64,000 bases of DNA, taken from assembly GCF_014651115.1 (NCBI RefSeq), contig NZ_BMWG01000002.1, forward strand, positions 669,059 through 733,058. Reading direction: 5' to 3'. Shown piece after piece: positions 17,775 through 26,345 of this stretch. The stretch is from Streptomyces inusitatus. GTDB lineage: Bacteria > Actinomycetota > Actinomycetes > Streptomycetales > Streptomycetaceae. The position numbers and the translations under genes are program-made. The notes under the pieces were generated by a model. It did not search any database. It was not told the DNA's origin and saw only the letters and a program-made list of their open reading frames with translations. Each line of letters begins with the position of its first letter. The first letter of the stretch is position 1.

Positions 17775-19922
17775 CTACGACGGGGGTCCGGCCGGGACCG
17801 CCGCCTGCGGCTCCTGAGGATCGCCCGGGTCCTTCGAGTGGAGGGCCTTCCGCGGCTCCCCGCTCCCCCGGGGCTCCCGCGCGGCCGGGACCTGAACCGG
17901 AACCGGGGCCGGGCCCTGAACCGGAATGGTCTCGGGGACGGCGGCGGACCCCTCCGTACCCTCCGCGTTCTCCTCGCGCAGCTCGCGCCGGCCGGAGAGC
18001 AGATAGGTCAGGGCGAAGCCGGAGACGACGACGACCGCGCCGCCCAGCGCGTCCAGGATCCAGTGGTTCGCCGTGCCGACGATGACGACCAGCGTGATCA
18101 GCGGGTGGAGCGTGGCGAGCAGCTTCATCCACAGCTTCGGCGCGAGCAGTACGACCACCACGGCGCACCACAGCGACCAGCCGAAATGCAGCGAAGGCAT
18201 CGCCGCGTACTGGTTGGTGACCTGGGTCAGCGGGCCGAACTCCGGATTGGCGAGGTCCTCGGTCCGGTGGACGGTGTCGATGAAGCCCATGCCGGGCATC
18301 AGCCTCGGCGGCGAGAGCGGGTAGAGCCAGAACCCGAGCAGCGCCAGCAGGGTGGCGAGGGCGAGCGCCGAGCGGGCCCAGCGGTAGTCCGAGGGACGGC
18401 GGACGTAGAGCACGCCCAGAATCAGCAGCGGGATCGGGAAGTGGAACGAGGTGTAGTAGAAGTTGAAGACGGCTTCCAGCCACTGGGTCCGCACCACCGC
18501 CTGGTTGGCCCAGTGCTCGATGTCGATGCCGATGGCCTGCTCGATCGAGATGATCTGCCGGGCGTGCTCCCGCGCCGCCTCCACACCGCCGGTCGCGGCG
18601 AGGCGGATCTGCGAGTAGACGGAGTAGCCGACCCTGATCACGATCAGTTCGAGCAGCAGATTCGGCCGGCTCACCACGCGCCGCCAGAACGGCAGCAGCG
18701 GGATCCGGCTCCAGCGGGACGGCAGCGGCCTGCGGTACTCGGTGGGGACGGGCTGCCCGAAGCCCGGCGAGGTCCGAAGGAGGAACGGCACCGCGCAGGC
18801 CGCCGCCAGGGCGGCGATCAGCACCGCGTTGTCGCGGACCGGGTGGAGCACGGCGATGTTCGGCAGCAGCATCTTGGCCGGCAGGGTGAGCGCCAGCACC
18901 GTCAGCACCGGCCACAGCATCCGGTCCGACCAGCTCTTGCCGACCCGGCCGACGACCGCGAGCAGCACCCACAGCAGCTGGTGCTGCCAGGTGGTGGGCG
19001 AGACCGCGACGGCGACACAGCCGGTCACGGCGACGGCCAGCAGCAGCTGGCCGTCCTGGGCGTAGCGCACCGCGCGGCGCAGGCCCAGCCAGACCACCGC
19101 GGCGGCGAGCGCCAGATAGAGAGCGATCTCCAGCGGCCCTTCGAGGCCGAAGCGGAGCAGCGCGCCGTGCAGCGACTGGTTGGCGAGCCCGTCGGGATGG
19201 GTGCCGAGCCCGGCCCCGGCGGCGTGGTCGATCCAGTACGCCGACGAGTCGCCGGGCATCGCGGCCCAGGCCAGCGCCGAGCAGACGGCGAAGGTCGCGG
19301 CCGAGGTGATCGCCGCCCGGCGGCGGCCGGTGAACCAGAGCAGCGGGGCGAAGAGCAGCACGGTGGGCTGAAGCGCGGCGGCGACGCCGATCAGCAGGCC
19401 GGACCGTCTCTCGCCGCGCGCCACGAAGCAGCCGAGGAGGACGAGAAGGACGGGGATGACGCTGGTCTGGCCGAGATGGAAGCTGTTGCGCACCGGGAGC
19501 GAGAGCATCAGCAGGCTGAGCGCGACCGGGGCCGCGAGCAGCTGACTGCGGCGCGAGACGGGCCCGGGGAGGGCGCGCGCCACGACCAGGGCGATGCCGG
19601 CGACCAGCAGCAGGGTGCCGAGGGCCCAGGCGATGCCCAGGGTCTCTTCGGCGGCGTGGGTCAGCGGTTTGAGCACCAGCCCCGCGAAGGGGGTGCCGGT
19701 GAACCGGTCGGTGTCGTACAGCGACCCCTCGACCCGCAGAACGCCGTTCTCGCCGATCCAGGCGTCCAGTTCCATGAAGCGTTCGCCGGGGGGCTGTCTC
19801 AGGACGGCGGCCGTCTGCCGTATGGCGAGAACGGCGGCCACGAGCCACAGGGCGATCCTTGCCGCACCCATCCTCGAATCCGTCGTCGCACTCCCGCGCA
19901 CGCTGTGCTCCGCGTTCGCCAC
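17775..19922 (-). CDS. GT87-like glycosyltransferase fused to PAP2 phosphatase
   Basis: This 715-residue polytopic protein joins two membrane enzymes. The N-terminal ~400 residues have the multi-span layout of GT87/DUF2029 mannosyltransferases (FMELDAWIGENGVL, FTGTPFAGLVLKPL, LQPTVLLFAPLLW). The C-terminal ~270 residues are a PAP2_3 (AUR1/Ipt1-like) domain with SPPRLMPGMG, the catalytic motif PSLHFGWSLW and the His/Asp motif NHWILDALGG. A polyprenyl-phosphomannose or inositol-phospholipid role is possible. GTG 19922 is chosen for its AGGGGAGG ribosome site. The C-terminus is a Pro/Glu-rich tail. Substrate not deducible. Confidence 0.8.
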   Translation of the reverse strand: MANAEHSVRGSATTDSRMGAARIALWLVAAVLAIRQTAAVLRQPPGERFMELDAWIGENGVLRVEGSLYDTDRFTGTPFAGLVLKPLTHAAEETLGIAWALGTLLLVAGIALVVARALPGPVSRRSQLLAAPVALSLLMLSLPVRNSFHLGQTSVIPVLLVLLGCFVARGERRSGLLIGVAAALQPTVLLFAPLLWFTGRRRAAITSAATFAVCSALAWAAMPGDSSAYWIDHAAGAGLGTHPDGLANQSLHGALLRFGLEGPLEIALYLALAAAVVWLGLRRAVRYAQDGQLLLAVAVTGCVAVAVSPTTWQHQLLWVLLAVVGRVGKSWSDRMLWPVLTVLALTLPAKMLLPNIAVLHPVRDNAVLIAALAAACAVPFLLRTSPGFGQPVPTEYRRPLPSRWSRIPLLPFWRRVVSRPNLLLELIVIRVGYSVYSQIRLAATGGVEAAREHARQIISIEQAIGIDIEHWANQAVVRTQWLEAVFNFYYTSFHFPIPLLILGVLYVRRPSDYRWARSALALATLLALLGFWLYPLSPPRLMPGMGFIDTVHRTEDLANPEFGPLTQVTNQYAAMPSLHFGWSLWCAVVVVLLAPKLWMKLLATLHPLITLVVIVGTANHWILDALGGAVVVVSGFALTYLLSGRRELREENAEGTEGSAAVPETIPVQGPAPVPVQVPAAREPRGSGEPRKALHSKDPGDPQEPQAAVPAGPPS

Positions 19923-20198
19923 GTCGCGCCGCGCCTCCCCTACGTTCCGTTGTGTCCGGTTCTGCTCGGTGTCCCGAAGCCTTGCCCCAGAGCCTTGCAC
20001 TGCCCGGTCGAGGAGACTCGGGCAACCCCCTCTTTGCCTGACCGCCGTCGGGATCCCGATGCCCGGCGGCGGCGGACGGCATGACGGGGCACGACATGCC
20101 TGAAGGGGCCGTGGGGGGACCTCAGGCCGTGGCGCGCACTCGCCCGTCACGGCTGCCGGGCCCGGGCCCGGAACCCCTCACTGGCATAAGTTTGACGT

Positions 20199-20900
20199 AT
20201 GAATCAGAAGTCTCAGCAGCCCCTGGCGCGGAACCCTGATGTGTGGAGCGCGGTCGACGGCTATGTCACCGATCTGCTCGCCCCCGACGACGAGGCGCTG
20301 ACCTCGGCTCTCTCGGCGAGCGACCAAGCGGGCCTGCCGCAGATCGCGGTGGCGGGCAATCAGGGCAAATTGCTGTATCTGCTGGCGAAGACCCAGGGCG
20401 CGCGCAGCGTGCTGGAGATCGGCACCTTGGGTGGCTACAGCACGATCTGGCTGGCCAGGGCGCTGCCGGAGGGCGGCAGGCTGATCTCCCTGGAGTACAG
20501 CGAGGCCCATGCGGAGGTGGCCCGCGCCAATCTCTCCCGCGCGGGTCTGGACGGGATCGCGGAGGTGCGGACGGGGGCGGCGCTGGAGACGCTGCCGAAG
20601 CTGGCGGCGGAGCCGGGGGCGGGCCCGTTCGATCTGTTCTTCATCGACGCGGACAAGAAGAACAATCCTCATTACGTGGAGTGGGCGCTCAAGCTCTCCC
20701 GGCCCGGCAGCGTGATCATTGTCGACAATGTGATCCGCGGCGGCGCGGTGCTCTCCGGGGAGGGCGCGGACGAGGCGGTCACCGGCACCCGGGAGATGTT
20801 CGAGGTGGTGGCCCGGGAGCCGCGCCTGGAGGCGACGGCGATCCAGACCGTGGGGACGAAGGGGTACGACGGGTTCCTGATCGCCCGGGTCCTGTCCTGA
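20199..20900 (+). CDS. O-methyltransferase (catechol OMT-like)
   Basis: This 233-residue class I methyltransferase belongs to the cation-dependent O-methyltransferase family. The SAM site is SVLEIGTLGGYSTIWLARALP (motif I near 70), with LISLEYSEAHAEVARANL after strand 2, and the metal-binding FDLFFIDADKKNNPHYVEWA plus SVIIVDNVIRGG supply the Asp/Asn ligands. It is likely cytoplasmic and methylates a catechol-like hydroxyl. It stands alone, divergent from the GT87/PAP2 gene. A short tandem repeat follows the stop. Confidence 0.9.
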   Translation: MNQKSQQPLARNPDVWSAVDGYVTDLLAPDDEALTSALSASDQAGLPQIAVAGNQGKLLYLLAKTQGARSVLEIGTLGGYSTIWLARALPEGGRLISLEYSEAHAEVARANLSRAGLDGIAEVRTGAALETLPKLAAEPGAGPFDLFFIDADKKNNPHYVEWALKLSRPGSVIIVDNVIRGGAVLSGEGADEAVTGTREMFEVVAREPRLEATAIQTVGTKGYDGFLIARVLS

Positions 20901-20913
20901 CCCCGGCCGTCCT

Positions 20914-20985
20914 CTGAAGGGGCGGTCCCGGCTGAAGGGGTGGTCCCGACTGAAGGGGTGGTCCCGACTGAAGGGGTGGTCCCGG
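20914..20985. repeat. Four 18-bp tandem repeats
   Basis: CTGAAGGGGTGGTCCCGA and close variants occur four times head to tail (20914, 20932, 20950, 20968) in the spacer after the O-methyltransferase. Each unit includes GGGGTGGTCCC, able to form a small stem. Probably a slippage array; no gene lies within it. Confidence 0.85.
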
Positions 20986-21046
20986 CGACCGTACGCGGCA
21001 GCGCGGCGGGTACCGTCGGGACCACCTCTATGCGAAGGATGTCCCT

Positions 21047-21415
21047 GTGGCCAGCGTGGTGAAGATCAACGTTCTGACCGTCCCCGCCGAGCAGCGCGAA
21101 GTGCTGGAGAAGCGCTTCGCCTCCCGTGCCGGATCCGTGGAGAGCGCCGACGGCTTTGAATGGTTCGAGCTGTTGCGCCCGCTGGAGGGCACCGACGACT
21201 ATCTGGTCTACACGCGCTGGCGCAGCGAGGCGGATTTTGAGGCGTGGATGGCCGGTTCCATGCGCGGTGCGCACGGCCAGGCGGCCGGCTCCGGGCAGGG
21301 CGGTCCCGGGCAGGGCGGCGAGGGCGGCGAGGGCGGCGAGAAGCCCAAGCCCGCCGCGACCGGTTCGACGGTGTGGTCGTTCGAGGTGGTCCAGTCGGCC
21401 GCCCCGAAGGCCTGA
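21047..21415 (+). CDS. MhuD-like heme-degrading monooxygenase (ABM fold)
   Basis: This 122-residue protein matches the dimeric ferredoxin-like IsdG/MhuD family. The three catalytic residues known for M. tuberculosis MhuD (N7, W66, H75) fall at N8, W67 and H76. VVKIN, EKRFASRAG, FELLRPLEG and ATGSTVWSFEVV align by recall with MhuD. It would degrade heme to release iron. An extra Gly/Gln/Glu-rich insert (about 80-103) separates the active-site helix from the last strand. GTG 21047 gives the typical N-terminus. A GNAT gene follows 59 bp downstream. Confidence 0.85.
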   Translation: MASVVKINVLTVPAEQREVLEKRFASRAGSVESADGFEWFELLRPLEGTDDYLVYTRWRSEADFEAWMAGSMRGAHGQAAGSGQGGPGQGGEGGEGGEKPKPAATGSTVWSFEVVQSAAPKA

Positions 21416-21474
21416 CCTGTCTGAGCCATAAAATCGCTGGTCAGCGGTGCGGCGGCTGAGGTAGAGAGGGTGCT

Positions 21475-21960
21475 GTGAACCACTGGACCTTCGCCCCCGA
21501 GGCCGTCGGCACCCCCGACGCGAGCCTGCTGCGCCATGACTACTACGACGAGGTCGCGAGCCGCTACTGGAAGCGGCCCGCGACCGCCGAGGAGATAGCC
21601 GGCGGGCTCGCCGGGGACGGCGCCGAGCTGCTCACCCCGCCCACCGGCGAGTTCCTCGTCGGCCGGTACGGCGGCGAGGCGACGGCAGCGGCCTGCGGCG
21701 GAGTCCTGCTGCTGGACGCCGACCGCGCCGAGCTGACCCGGGTCTATGTGCGGCCCGCGTTCCGCGGCAAGGGGGGCGCGGGGCTGCTCCTCGACGCGCT
21801 GGAGGAGCGGGCGCGCGGGCTGGGGGCCCGGCGCATGGTGCTCAACACCCGGCTCGACCTGGTCGAGGCCCGTGCGCTGTACACCCGCCACGGCTACGCC
21901 GAGACCCCCGCGTACTGCACCGGCCCGTACATGGACGTCTGGTACGCCAAGGAGCTGTGA
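21475..21960 (+). CDS. GNAT-family N-acetyltransferase
   Basis: This 161-residue acetyltransferase has the GNAT acetyl-CoA pyrophosphate loop in LTRVYVRPAFRGKGGAG (RGKGGAG), preceded by strand 4 (CGGVLLLDADRAELTR) and followed by GARRMVLNTRLDLVEARALY and YTRHGYAETP. The acceptor is unknown. The GTG start is 59 bp after the MhuD-like gene, so the two may be cotranscribed. Short GAGCTGT direct repeats lie just past the stop. Confidence 0.88.
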   Translation: MNHWTFAPEAVGTPDASLLRHDYYDEVASRYWKRPATAEEIAGGLAGDGAELLTPPTGEFLVGRYGGEATAAACGGVLLLDADRAELTRVYVRPAFRGKGGAGLLLDALEERARGLGARRMVLNTRLDLVEARALYTRHGYAETPAYCTGPYMDVWYAKEL

Positions 21961-22005
21961 GCGTTGCGAGCTGCGAGCTGTGAGCTGTGAGCGCCTCGGG
22001 GGCTC

Positions 22006-24069
22006 TCACGGCGCGCGGTGGTCCCGGGGCGGCCCGGGGCCGCCCGGCCGCTCGCCGTCCGATCCGCACAGCTCCGCGTTGAGCTCCTCCACCAGCTGTA
22101 CGAGGTCGGTGGGCCGGTCCGGCCCCCACCAGTCGCCGAGCAGTTCGGCGAGTGAGTCCTCCCGGGCCTGGGCCAGCCGGACGGCGGCCTGGAGTCCGCT
22201 CTCGGAGAGCAGCAGCTGCACCCCCTCGCGCCGGACGAGCCCGCGTTCCTCCAGCTGCCGCGAGGCGTTGGTGATGGCCTCCAGCGGTACGGGGGTGGTG
22301 TCGGCGAGCAGGCCGGGTTCGACGGTCCCGTGGCGGCGGATCCGCAGCAGCACCCAGCTGGCGGCCGGGAGCAGGTCGTACCCCGCCTTGGCGGTGATCC
22401 GCTCGTACACCTCGCGGCGGCCGTCGCGCGAGCCGAGCACCGACAGCGCGCGGGCGCACTCCTCCCGGGAGGAGCGTTCGACCGGGTTGGAGGCGAGGGT
22501 CTGGCTGGGGTCGGGGGCGGTGACCGAGCCGCGCAGCGGGTCCTCCCTGAGGAACCAGGCGACGATGAAGGCGAGCACCACCACGGGCACCGCGTACAGA
22601 AAGACGTCGGTGATCGCGGAGGAGAAGGCGTGGATCACCGGCTGGCGCAGTCCCGGCGGGAGTTTGGAGATCGCCTGCGGGTCGGCTGCCAGCTCCCCGG
22701 CGTCGGCCCCGGGGGGAACGGGCCGGCCCCGGAGTGCGTCGGCGAGCTTGGTCCGCAGCCCGTTGGAGAAGACCGTGCCGAAGATGGCGACGCCGAAGGA
22801 GGCCCCGATGGAGCGGAAGAAGGTCGCCCCGGAAGTGGCGACGCCCAGATCCTCGTAGCGGACCGCGTTCTGCACCACCAGCACCAGCACCTGCATGACC
22901 AGGCCCAGACCGGTGCCGAAGACGAAGAAGTAGACGCTGATCTGCCAGTTGGAGCTGGTCTCGGTGAGCCGGTGGAGCAGCAGCAGCCCGATCGCGGTGA
23001 TCCCGGTCCCGAGGATGGGGAAGATCTTCCACCGTCCGGTGCGGCTGACGAGCTGCCCGGAGACGGTGGACGCCAGCAGCAGCCCGATCACCATCGGCAG
23101 CATGTGCACGCCCGAGAGGGTGGGGCTGATGCCGTGCACGACCTGGAGGAAGGTCGGCAGGAACGTCATCGCGCCGAACATGGCGAACCCGATGATGAAG
23201 CTGATGACCGCGACCAGGGTGAAGGTGCGGATACGGAAGAGCCGCAGCGGCAGCACCGGCTCGGCGGCCCGGCGCTCGACCCGGATGAAGACCGCCAGCA
23301 GCACCGCGCCGAGCACGGCGAGCCCGATGATCTGCGGTGAGCCCCAGGCCCAGGTGGTGCCGCCGAGCGAGGCGACGAGGACCAGACAGGTGGCGACGGA
23401 GGCGATCAGGAAGGTGCCGAGGTAGTCGATGGTGTGCGGGGTGGAGCGGACCGGGATGTGCAGCACGGCGGCGATGACGAGCAGTGCGACGACGCCGATG
23501 GGGAGGTTGATGTAGAACACCCAGCGCCAGCTGAGATTGTCGGTGAAGAAGCCGCCGAGCAGCGGGCCCAGCACACTGCTCGCGCCGAAGACCGCGCCGA
23601 AGAGCCCCTGGTACTTGCCGCGCTCGCGCGGCGAGACGATGTCGCCGACGATCGCCATCGACAGCACCATCAGCCCGCCGCCGCCCAGGCCCTGGAGCGC
23701 GCGGAAGCCGATGAGCTGGGGCATGTTCTGGGCGATGCCGCAGAGCGCGGAGCCGATCAGGAAGATGACGATCGCGGCCTGGAAGAGCTTCTTGCGGCCG
23801 TACTGGTCGCCGAGTTTCCCCCACAGCGGGGTGGCGGCGGTGGAGGCCAGCAGATAGGCGGTGACCACCCAGGAGAGATGTTCCAGGCCGCCCAGCTCGC
23901 TGACGATGGTGGGCAGCGCGGTGGAGACGATCGTCTGGTCGAGGGCGGCGAGCAGCATCCCGAGCAGCAGGGCCCCGATCGCGACCATCACGGAGCGGGG
24001 ATTCTGGCCCTCGCCCGGGGCCGGGCCGCCGGCCGGGCTCGGGGGGCTGCCGCTCGCTTCCAGCGCCAT
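22006..24069 (-). CDS. MFS DHA2 drug exporter with C-terminal winged helix
   Basis: This 687-residue protein begins with a 14-span EmrB/QacA-type exporter (motif [10 protein letters not shown] near 95; motif C-like [21 protein letters not shown]). After the last span (about 535) it continues for about 150 cytoplasmic residues with a MarR-like winged-helix pattern ([46 protein letters not shown]). Such fusions occur in Actinobacteria, but most DHA2 pumps of about 500 residues lack the domain. ATG 24069 follows GAGGAG. An AT-rich dyad at 24182-24209 lies in its promoter region, perhaps bound by the fused domain. Confidence 0.88.
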   Translation of the reverse strand: MALEASGSPPSPAGGPAPGEGQNPRSVMVAIGALLLGMLLAALDQTIVSTALPTIVSELGGLEHLSWVVTAYLLASTAATPLWGKLGDQYGRKKLFQAAIVIFLIGSALCGIAQNMPQLIGFRALQGLGGGGLMVLSMAIVGDIVSPRERGKYQGLFGAVFGASSVLGPLLGGFFTDNLSWRWVFYINLPIGVVALLVIAAVLHIPVRSTPHTIDYLGTFLIASVATCLVLVASLGGTTWAWGSPQIIGLAVLGAVLLAVFIRVERRAAEPVLPLRLFRIRTFTLVAVISFIIGFAMFGAMTFLPTFLQVVHGISPTLSGVHMLPMVIGLLLASTVSGQLVSRTGRWKIFPILGTGITAIGLLLLHRLTETSSNWQISVYFFVFGTGLGLVMQVLVLVVQNAVRYEDLGVATSGATFFRSIGASFGVAIFGTVFSNGLRTKLADALRGRPVPPGADAGELAADPQAISKLPPGLRQPVIHAFSSAITDVFLYAVPVVVLAFIVAWFLREDPLRGSVTAPDPSQTLASNPVERSSREECARALSVLGSRDGRREVYERITAKAGYDLLPAASWVLLRIRRHGTVEPGLLADTTPVPLEAITNASRQLEERGLVRREGVQLLLSESGLQAAVRLAQAREDSLAELLGDWWGPDRPTDLVQLVEELNAELCGSDGERPGGPGPPRDHRAP

Positions 24070-24181
24070 GGGCGATCTCCTCGGGTCCGCGTCCTCTCCA
24101 TCGTGTGGGGTGCGGACGGTTACGGCCTGCGGAGAGGGGCCGGGGGTGGGGCCGGCGGGCGCGGGGGTGGCGTTGTGGCGC

Positions 24182-24209
24182 TTTGGTTTGTATCCTATTG
24201 AAACAAAGT
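24182..24209. promoter_or_regulatory. AT-rich dyad upstream of MFS gene
   Basis: The stretch from TTTGGTTTGTATCC to TATTGAAACAAAG has approximate arms TTTGTTT/AAAC(C)AAA around TATCCTATT, in otherwise very GC-rich DNA. It lies about 115-140 bp upstream of the exporter start. It resembles a MarR/PadR-type operator with overlapping promoter. Only the symmetry and base composition are seen. Confidence 0.4.
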
Positions 24210-24336
24210 GGCTTCGTCCGTACTCCCTGACCGGCGGGCGAGGCCGCTTGACTCTTCACCCTCTCTTCCTTCTTTCTTTCCTTCCGCGCGGTTTTCGAGG
24301 AGTGTCCGCGGTCGCCACGGAGTACGGAGCACCTCG

Positions 24337-24999
24337 ATGCCGAAAGCCAGCCTGACCGCCCGCGCCCTCCTCCTCGACATGGACGGCACCCTCGTCAACT
24401 CGGACGCGGCGGTGGAGCGCATCTGGCGGCAGTGGGCCGAGGGGCACGGGCTGGACCCGGACGAGGCCCTCAAGGTCGTCCACGGCCGGCAGGGGTACGC
24501 GTCGATGGCCGAGCTGCTCCCGGACCGCCCGATGGAGCTGAACCACGCGGAGAACGCCGAGATGCTCGCCCGCGAGACCGCCGACGTCGAGGGCGTCGTG
24601 CCCATACCCGGCGCCGCCGCCTTCCTGGCCTCCGTCGCGGATCTCCCCCACGCCCTGGTGACCTCGGCCGACGCCGCCCTGGCCCAGGCCCGGATGACGG
24701 CCGCCGGCCTGCCGATGCCCGAGGTCCGCATCACCGCCGAGTCCGTCGGCGCGAGCAAGCCCGACCCCGAGGGCTTCCTCAAGGGCGCCGCCGAACTGGG
24801 CTTCACCCCCGCCGACTGCGTCGCCTTCGAGGACTCCGCCGCCGGCATCACCGCCGCCCGCGCCGCCGGCACCCTCATCATCGGCGTCGGCCCCCGCGCC
24901 CTCCCCCACTCCCCCGACCTCCACGTACCGGACCTGACCCACCTGGAGATCACCGCCGCCCCGGACGGCCTGATCACCTTCCGCCGGAGGGCCTCCTAG
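24337..24999 (+). CDS. HAD-IA hydrolase (phosphoglycolate/sugar phosphatase-like)
   Basis: This 220-residue HAD hydrolase has motif I LLLDMDGTLVNSD (nucleophile D in DMDGT), motif II ALVTSAD, motif III lysine in GASKPDPEGFL and motif IV FEDSAAGITAARAAG. The cap lies between I and II (beta-phosphoglucomutase-like). It dephosphorylates a small sugar phosphate or glycolate; substrate unknown. ATG 24337 follows CGGAG. A pyrimidine-only tract (about 24252-24288) lies upstream. It converges on the superinfection-immunity gene, with a shared hairpin between. Confidence 0.9.
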   Translation: MPKASLTARALLLDMDGTLVNSDAAVERIWRQWAEGHGLDPDEALKVVHGRQGYASMAELLPDRPMELNHAENAEMLARETADVEGVVPIPGAAAFLASVADLPHALVTSADAALAQARMTAAGLPMPEVRITAESVGASKPDPEGFLKGAAELGFTPADCVAFEDSAAGITAARAAGTLIIGVGPRALPHSPDLHVPDLTHLEITAAPDGLITFRRRAS

Positions 25000-25054
25000 C
25001 GAAGCCAGGGGGACGCGAACCTGGCCCCACGAGACCTGGAGGCCGCCCCGCAGA

Positions 25055-25077
25055 GCTCCCGGTTCAACTCCGGGAGC
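25055..25077. terminator. 8-bp hairpin between convergent genes
   Basis: GCTCCCGG (25055-25062) pairs exactly with CCGGGAGC (25070-25077) around the 7-nt loop TTCAACT. The loop mimics a tRNA T-loop, but no tRNA body surrounds it. It lies between the ends of the HAD and superinfection-immunity genes. Confidence 0.6.
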
Positions 25078-25085
25078 GGGCACGC

Positions 25086-25349
25086 TTACTCGGTAGCACG
25101 CGGCGACTGGCTCCTCGCGGCCATCGCCAGCGCGACAATCCATCCGATCAGAGTCCACCCGAGTAGCAGATTGATCACGAGAACCGATCCGCTGTTCGGG
25201 ACGTTCCGAGTGAAAGCCACTATCGTCGGTACGAAGTAGGCGATAAATAGAATTACGCCAACAGCCACTGCAATAACCGTCGCACCATCACCAAACACTG
25301 TCGCCTCCACAAGGCGGTTGGCTTCCGATGATTTCAGCTGGCTCATCAT
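25086..25349 (-). CDS. Superinfection immunity (Imm-like) membrane protein
   Basis: This 87-residue protein has two membrane spans (VIAVAVGVILFIAYFVPTIVAF and the segment ending LIGWIVALAMAARS). The loop RNVPNSGSVLVINLLLGWTL is the signature of the superinfection-immunity/Imm family, named after the phage T4 protein that blocks DNA injection. The gene is visibly AT-richer than its neighbours, with runs such as GATAAATAGAATTACG, suggesting recent transfer. Bacterial members are common and their role is mostly untested, so phage defence is only a possibility. Confidence 0.75.
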   Translation of the reverse strand: MMSQLKSSEANRLVEATVFGDGATVIAVAVGVILFIAYFVPTIVAFTRNVPNSGSVLVINLLLGWTLIGWIVALAMAARSQSPRATE

Positions 25350-25507
25350 CCCTGACTTTCACCGGCTGTACAGATGCCGTGCCCCAGAACACCAGGGTCT
25401 GGCACCTGCTCGACTTTCCTCCGGAGACCGCACGCCTCAACCACTGAGCAGCACCGGACGTGCGGCCCACACCCCTCCCGCCCCGGGAGCCCCCGGAGCC
25501 CCCGGCC

Positions 25508-26092
25508 TCACCCCGTGATCGCCTCGTACAGGCTGAACCCGGCCAGCGCCAGCATCAGCCCCGCGGCCACCTTCGTGATCAGCTTCAGCGGGACGTACTT
25601 CATCAGCGTCCGCCCCCCGAGGATCCCGATCCCCGCCACCGTCCACAGCGCCAGCACCGCGCCCAGCCCCACCGAGACGGGGTTGTCGTAGCGGGCCGCC
25701 AGGTTCGCCGTCATGATCTGGGTCAGATCGCCGAACTCGGCGACGAGGATGAGCATGAAACCGGCGCCGGAGACCTTCCAGAAGGACTGGTCGGCCGGGG
25801 GCTTGATGTTCTCGCCGTCGTCGTCGTGCTTCCTCAGCAGGAGCACCAGCGCACCCGCCAGGAAGAGCGCGCCCACCACGGCCTGCACCAGCCGGTGGGG
25901 CAGCAGGGTCAGTACGCTGCCCGCCGCGATCGCCAGCGCCACATGGACAGTGAAGGCGGCGGCCACGCCGGCGAAGACATAGGAGGCGCGATAGCGGGTG
26001 CCCAGCATCAGACCGGCGAGGGCGGTCTTGTCGGGGAGTTCGGCGAGGAAGACGACGCCGAAGGTGATCGCCATGACAGTGAAGCTGATCAC
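25508..26092 (-). CDS. TMEM165/GDT1-family Mn2+/Ca2+ exporter
   Basis: This 194-residue membrane protein has the two inverted E-x-G-D-like motifs of the GDT1 family, FLAELPDKTALAG (near 16) and VAEFGDLTQIMTA, each followed by a hydrophobic hairpin, plus a short acidic cytoplasmic loop (RKHDDDGENIKPP). Family members export Mn2+ or exchange Ca2+/H+. A manganese riboswitch lies upstream on the same strand, directly supporting a manganese role. The GTG at 26092 is the first start that gives the normal family N-terminus (MISFTVMAITFG). Confidence 0.92.
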   Translation of the reverse strand: MISFTVMAITFGVVFLAELPDKTALAGLMLGTRYRASYVFAGVAAAFTVHVALAIAAGSVLTLLPHRLVQAVVGALFLAGALVLLLRKHDDDGENIKPPADQSFWKVSGAGFMLILVAEFGDLTQIMTANLAARYDNPVSVGLGAVLALWTVAGIGILGGRTLMKYVPLKLITKVAAGLMLALAGFSLYEAITG

Positions 26093-26124
26093 GGTTGGGA
26101 TTCCTCAATCGATCGGGGCTGCCG

Positions 26125-26292
26125 CACCGAGAGACCAAACGTGAAAGAGGGGTCGCTTCGGCCCGGCAGCGTCAATAGGACACTGCGGCCGAAGGTCTCG
26201 CTGGCGGATCAGTACGATCCGCCTCCGGGCGCCGGCCGGACCCGAGGGTCCAGCAGTATGTCGACGGTCCGGCGAAGAGCTACTCCCCTTCT
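26125..26292 (-). ncRNA. yybP-ykoY (manganese) riboswitch
   Basis: On the minus strand the conserved half-motifs are clear: AAGGGGAGTAGCTCTTCG (about 26275-26292) and CCGTCGACATACTG (about 26251-26264), joined by GC-rich paired regions. A CTTCGGCC/GGCCGAAG hairpin follows, likely the expression platform. Mn2+ binding normally turns on exporter genes. It lies directly before the GDT1-family gene. The boundaries are estimates. Confidence 0.9.
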
Positions 26293-26345
26293 GCTCCGTT
26301 CAGGGTACGCCACCCCCGTGCGGCCCGCCCTCCCCGCGCCCGGCC

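Noticed and set aside
25000..25085. Possible tRNA (T-loop-like TTCAACT with GC stem)
   Set aside because: The stem is 8 bp and no acceptor, D or anticodon arms pair around it; it fits a terminator hairpin between convergent genes better.
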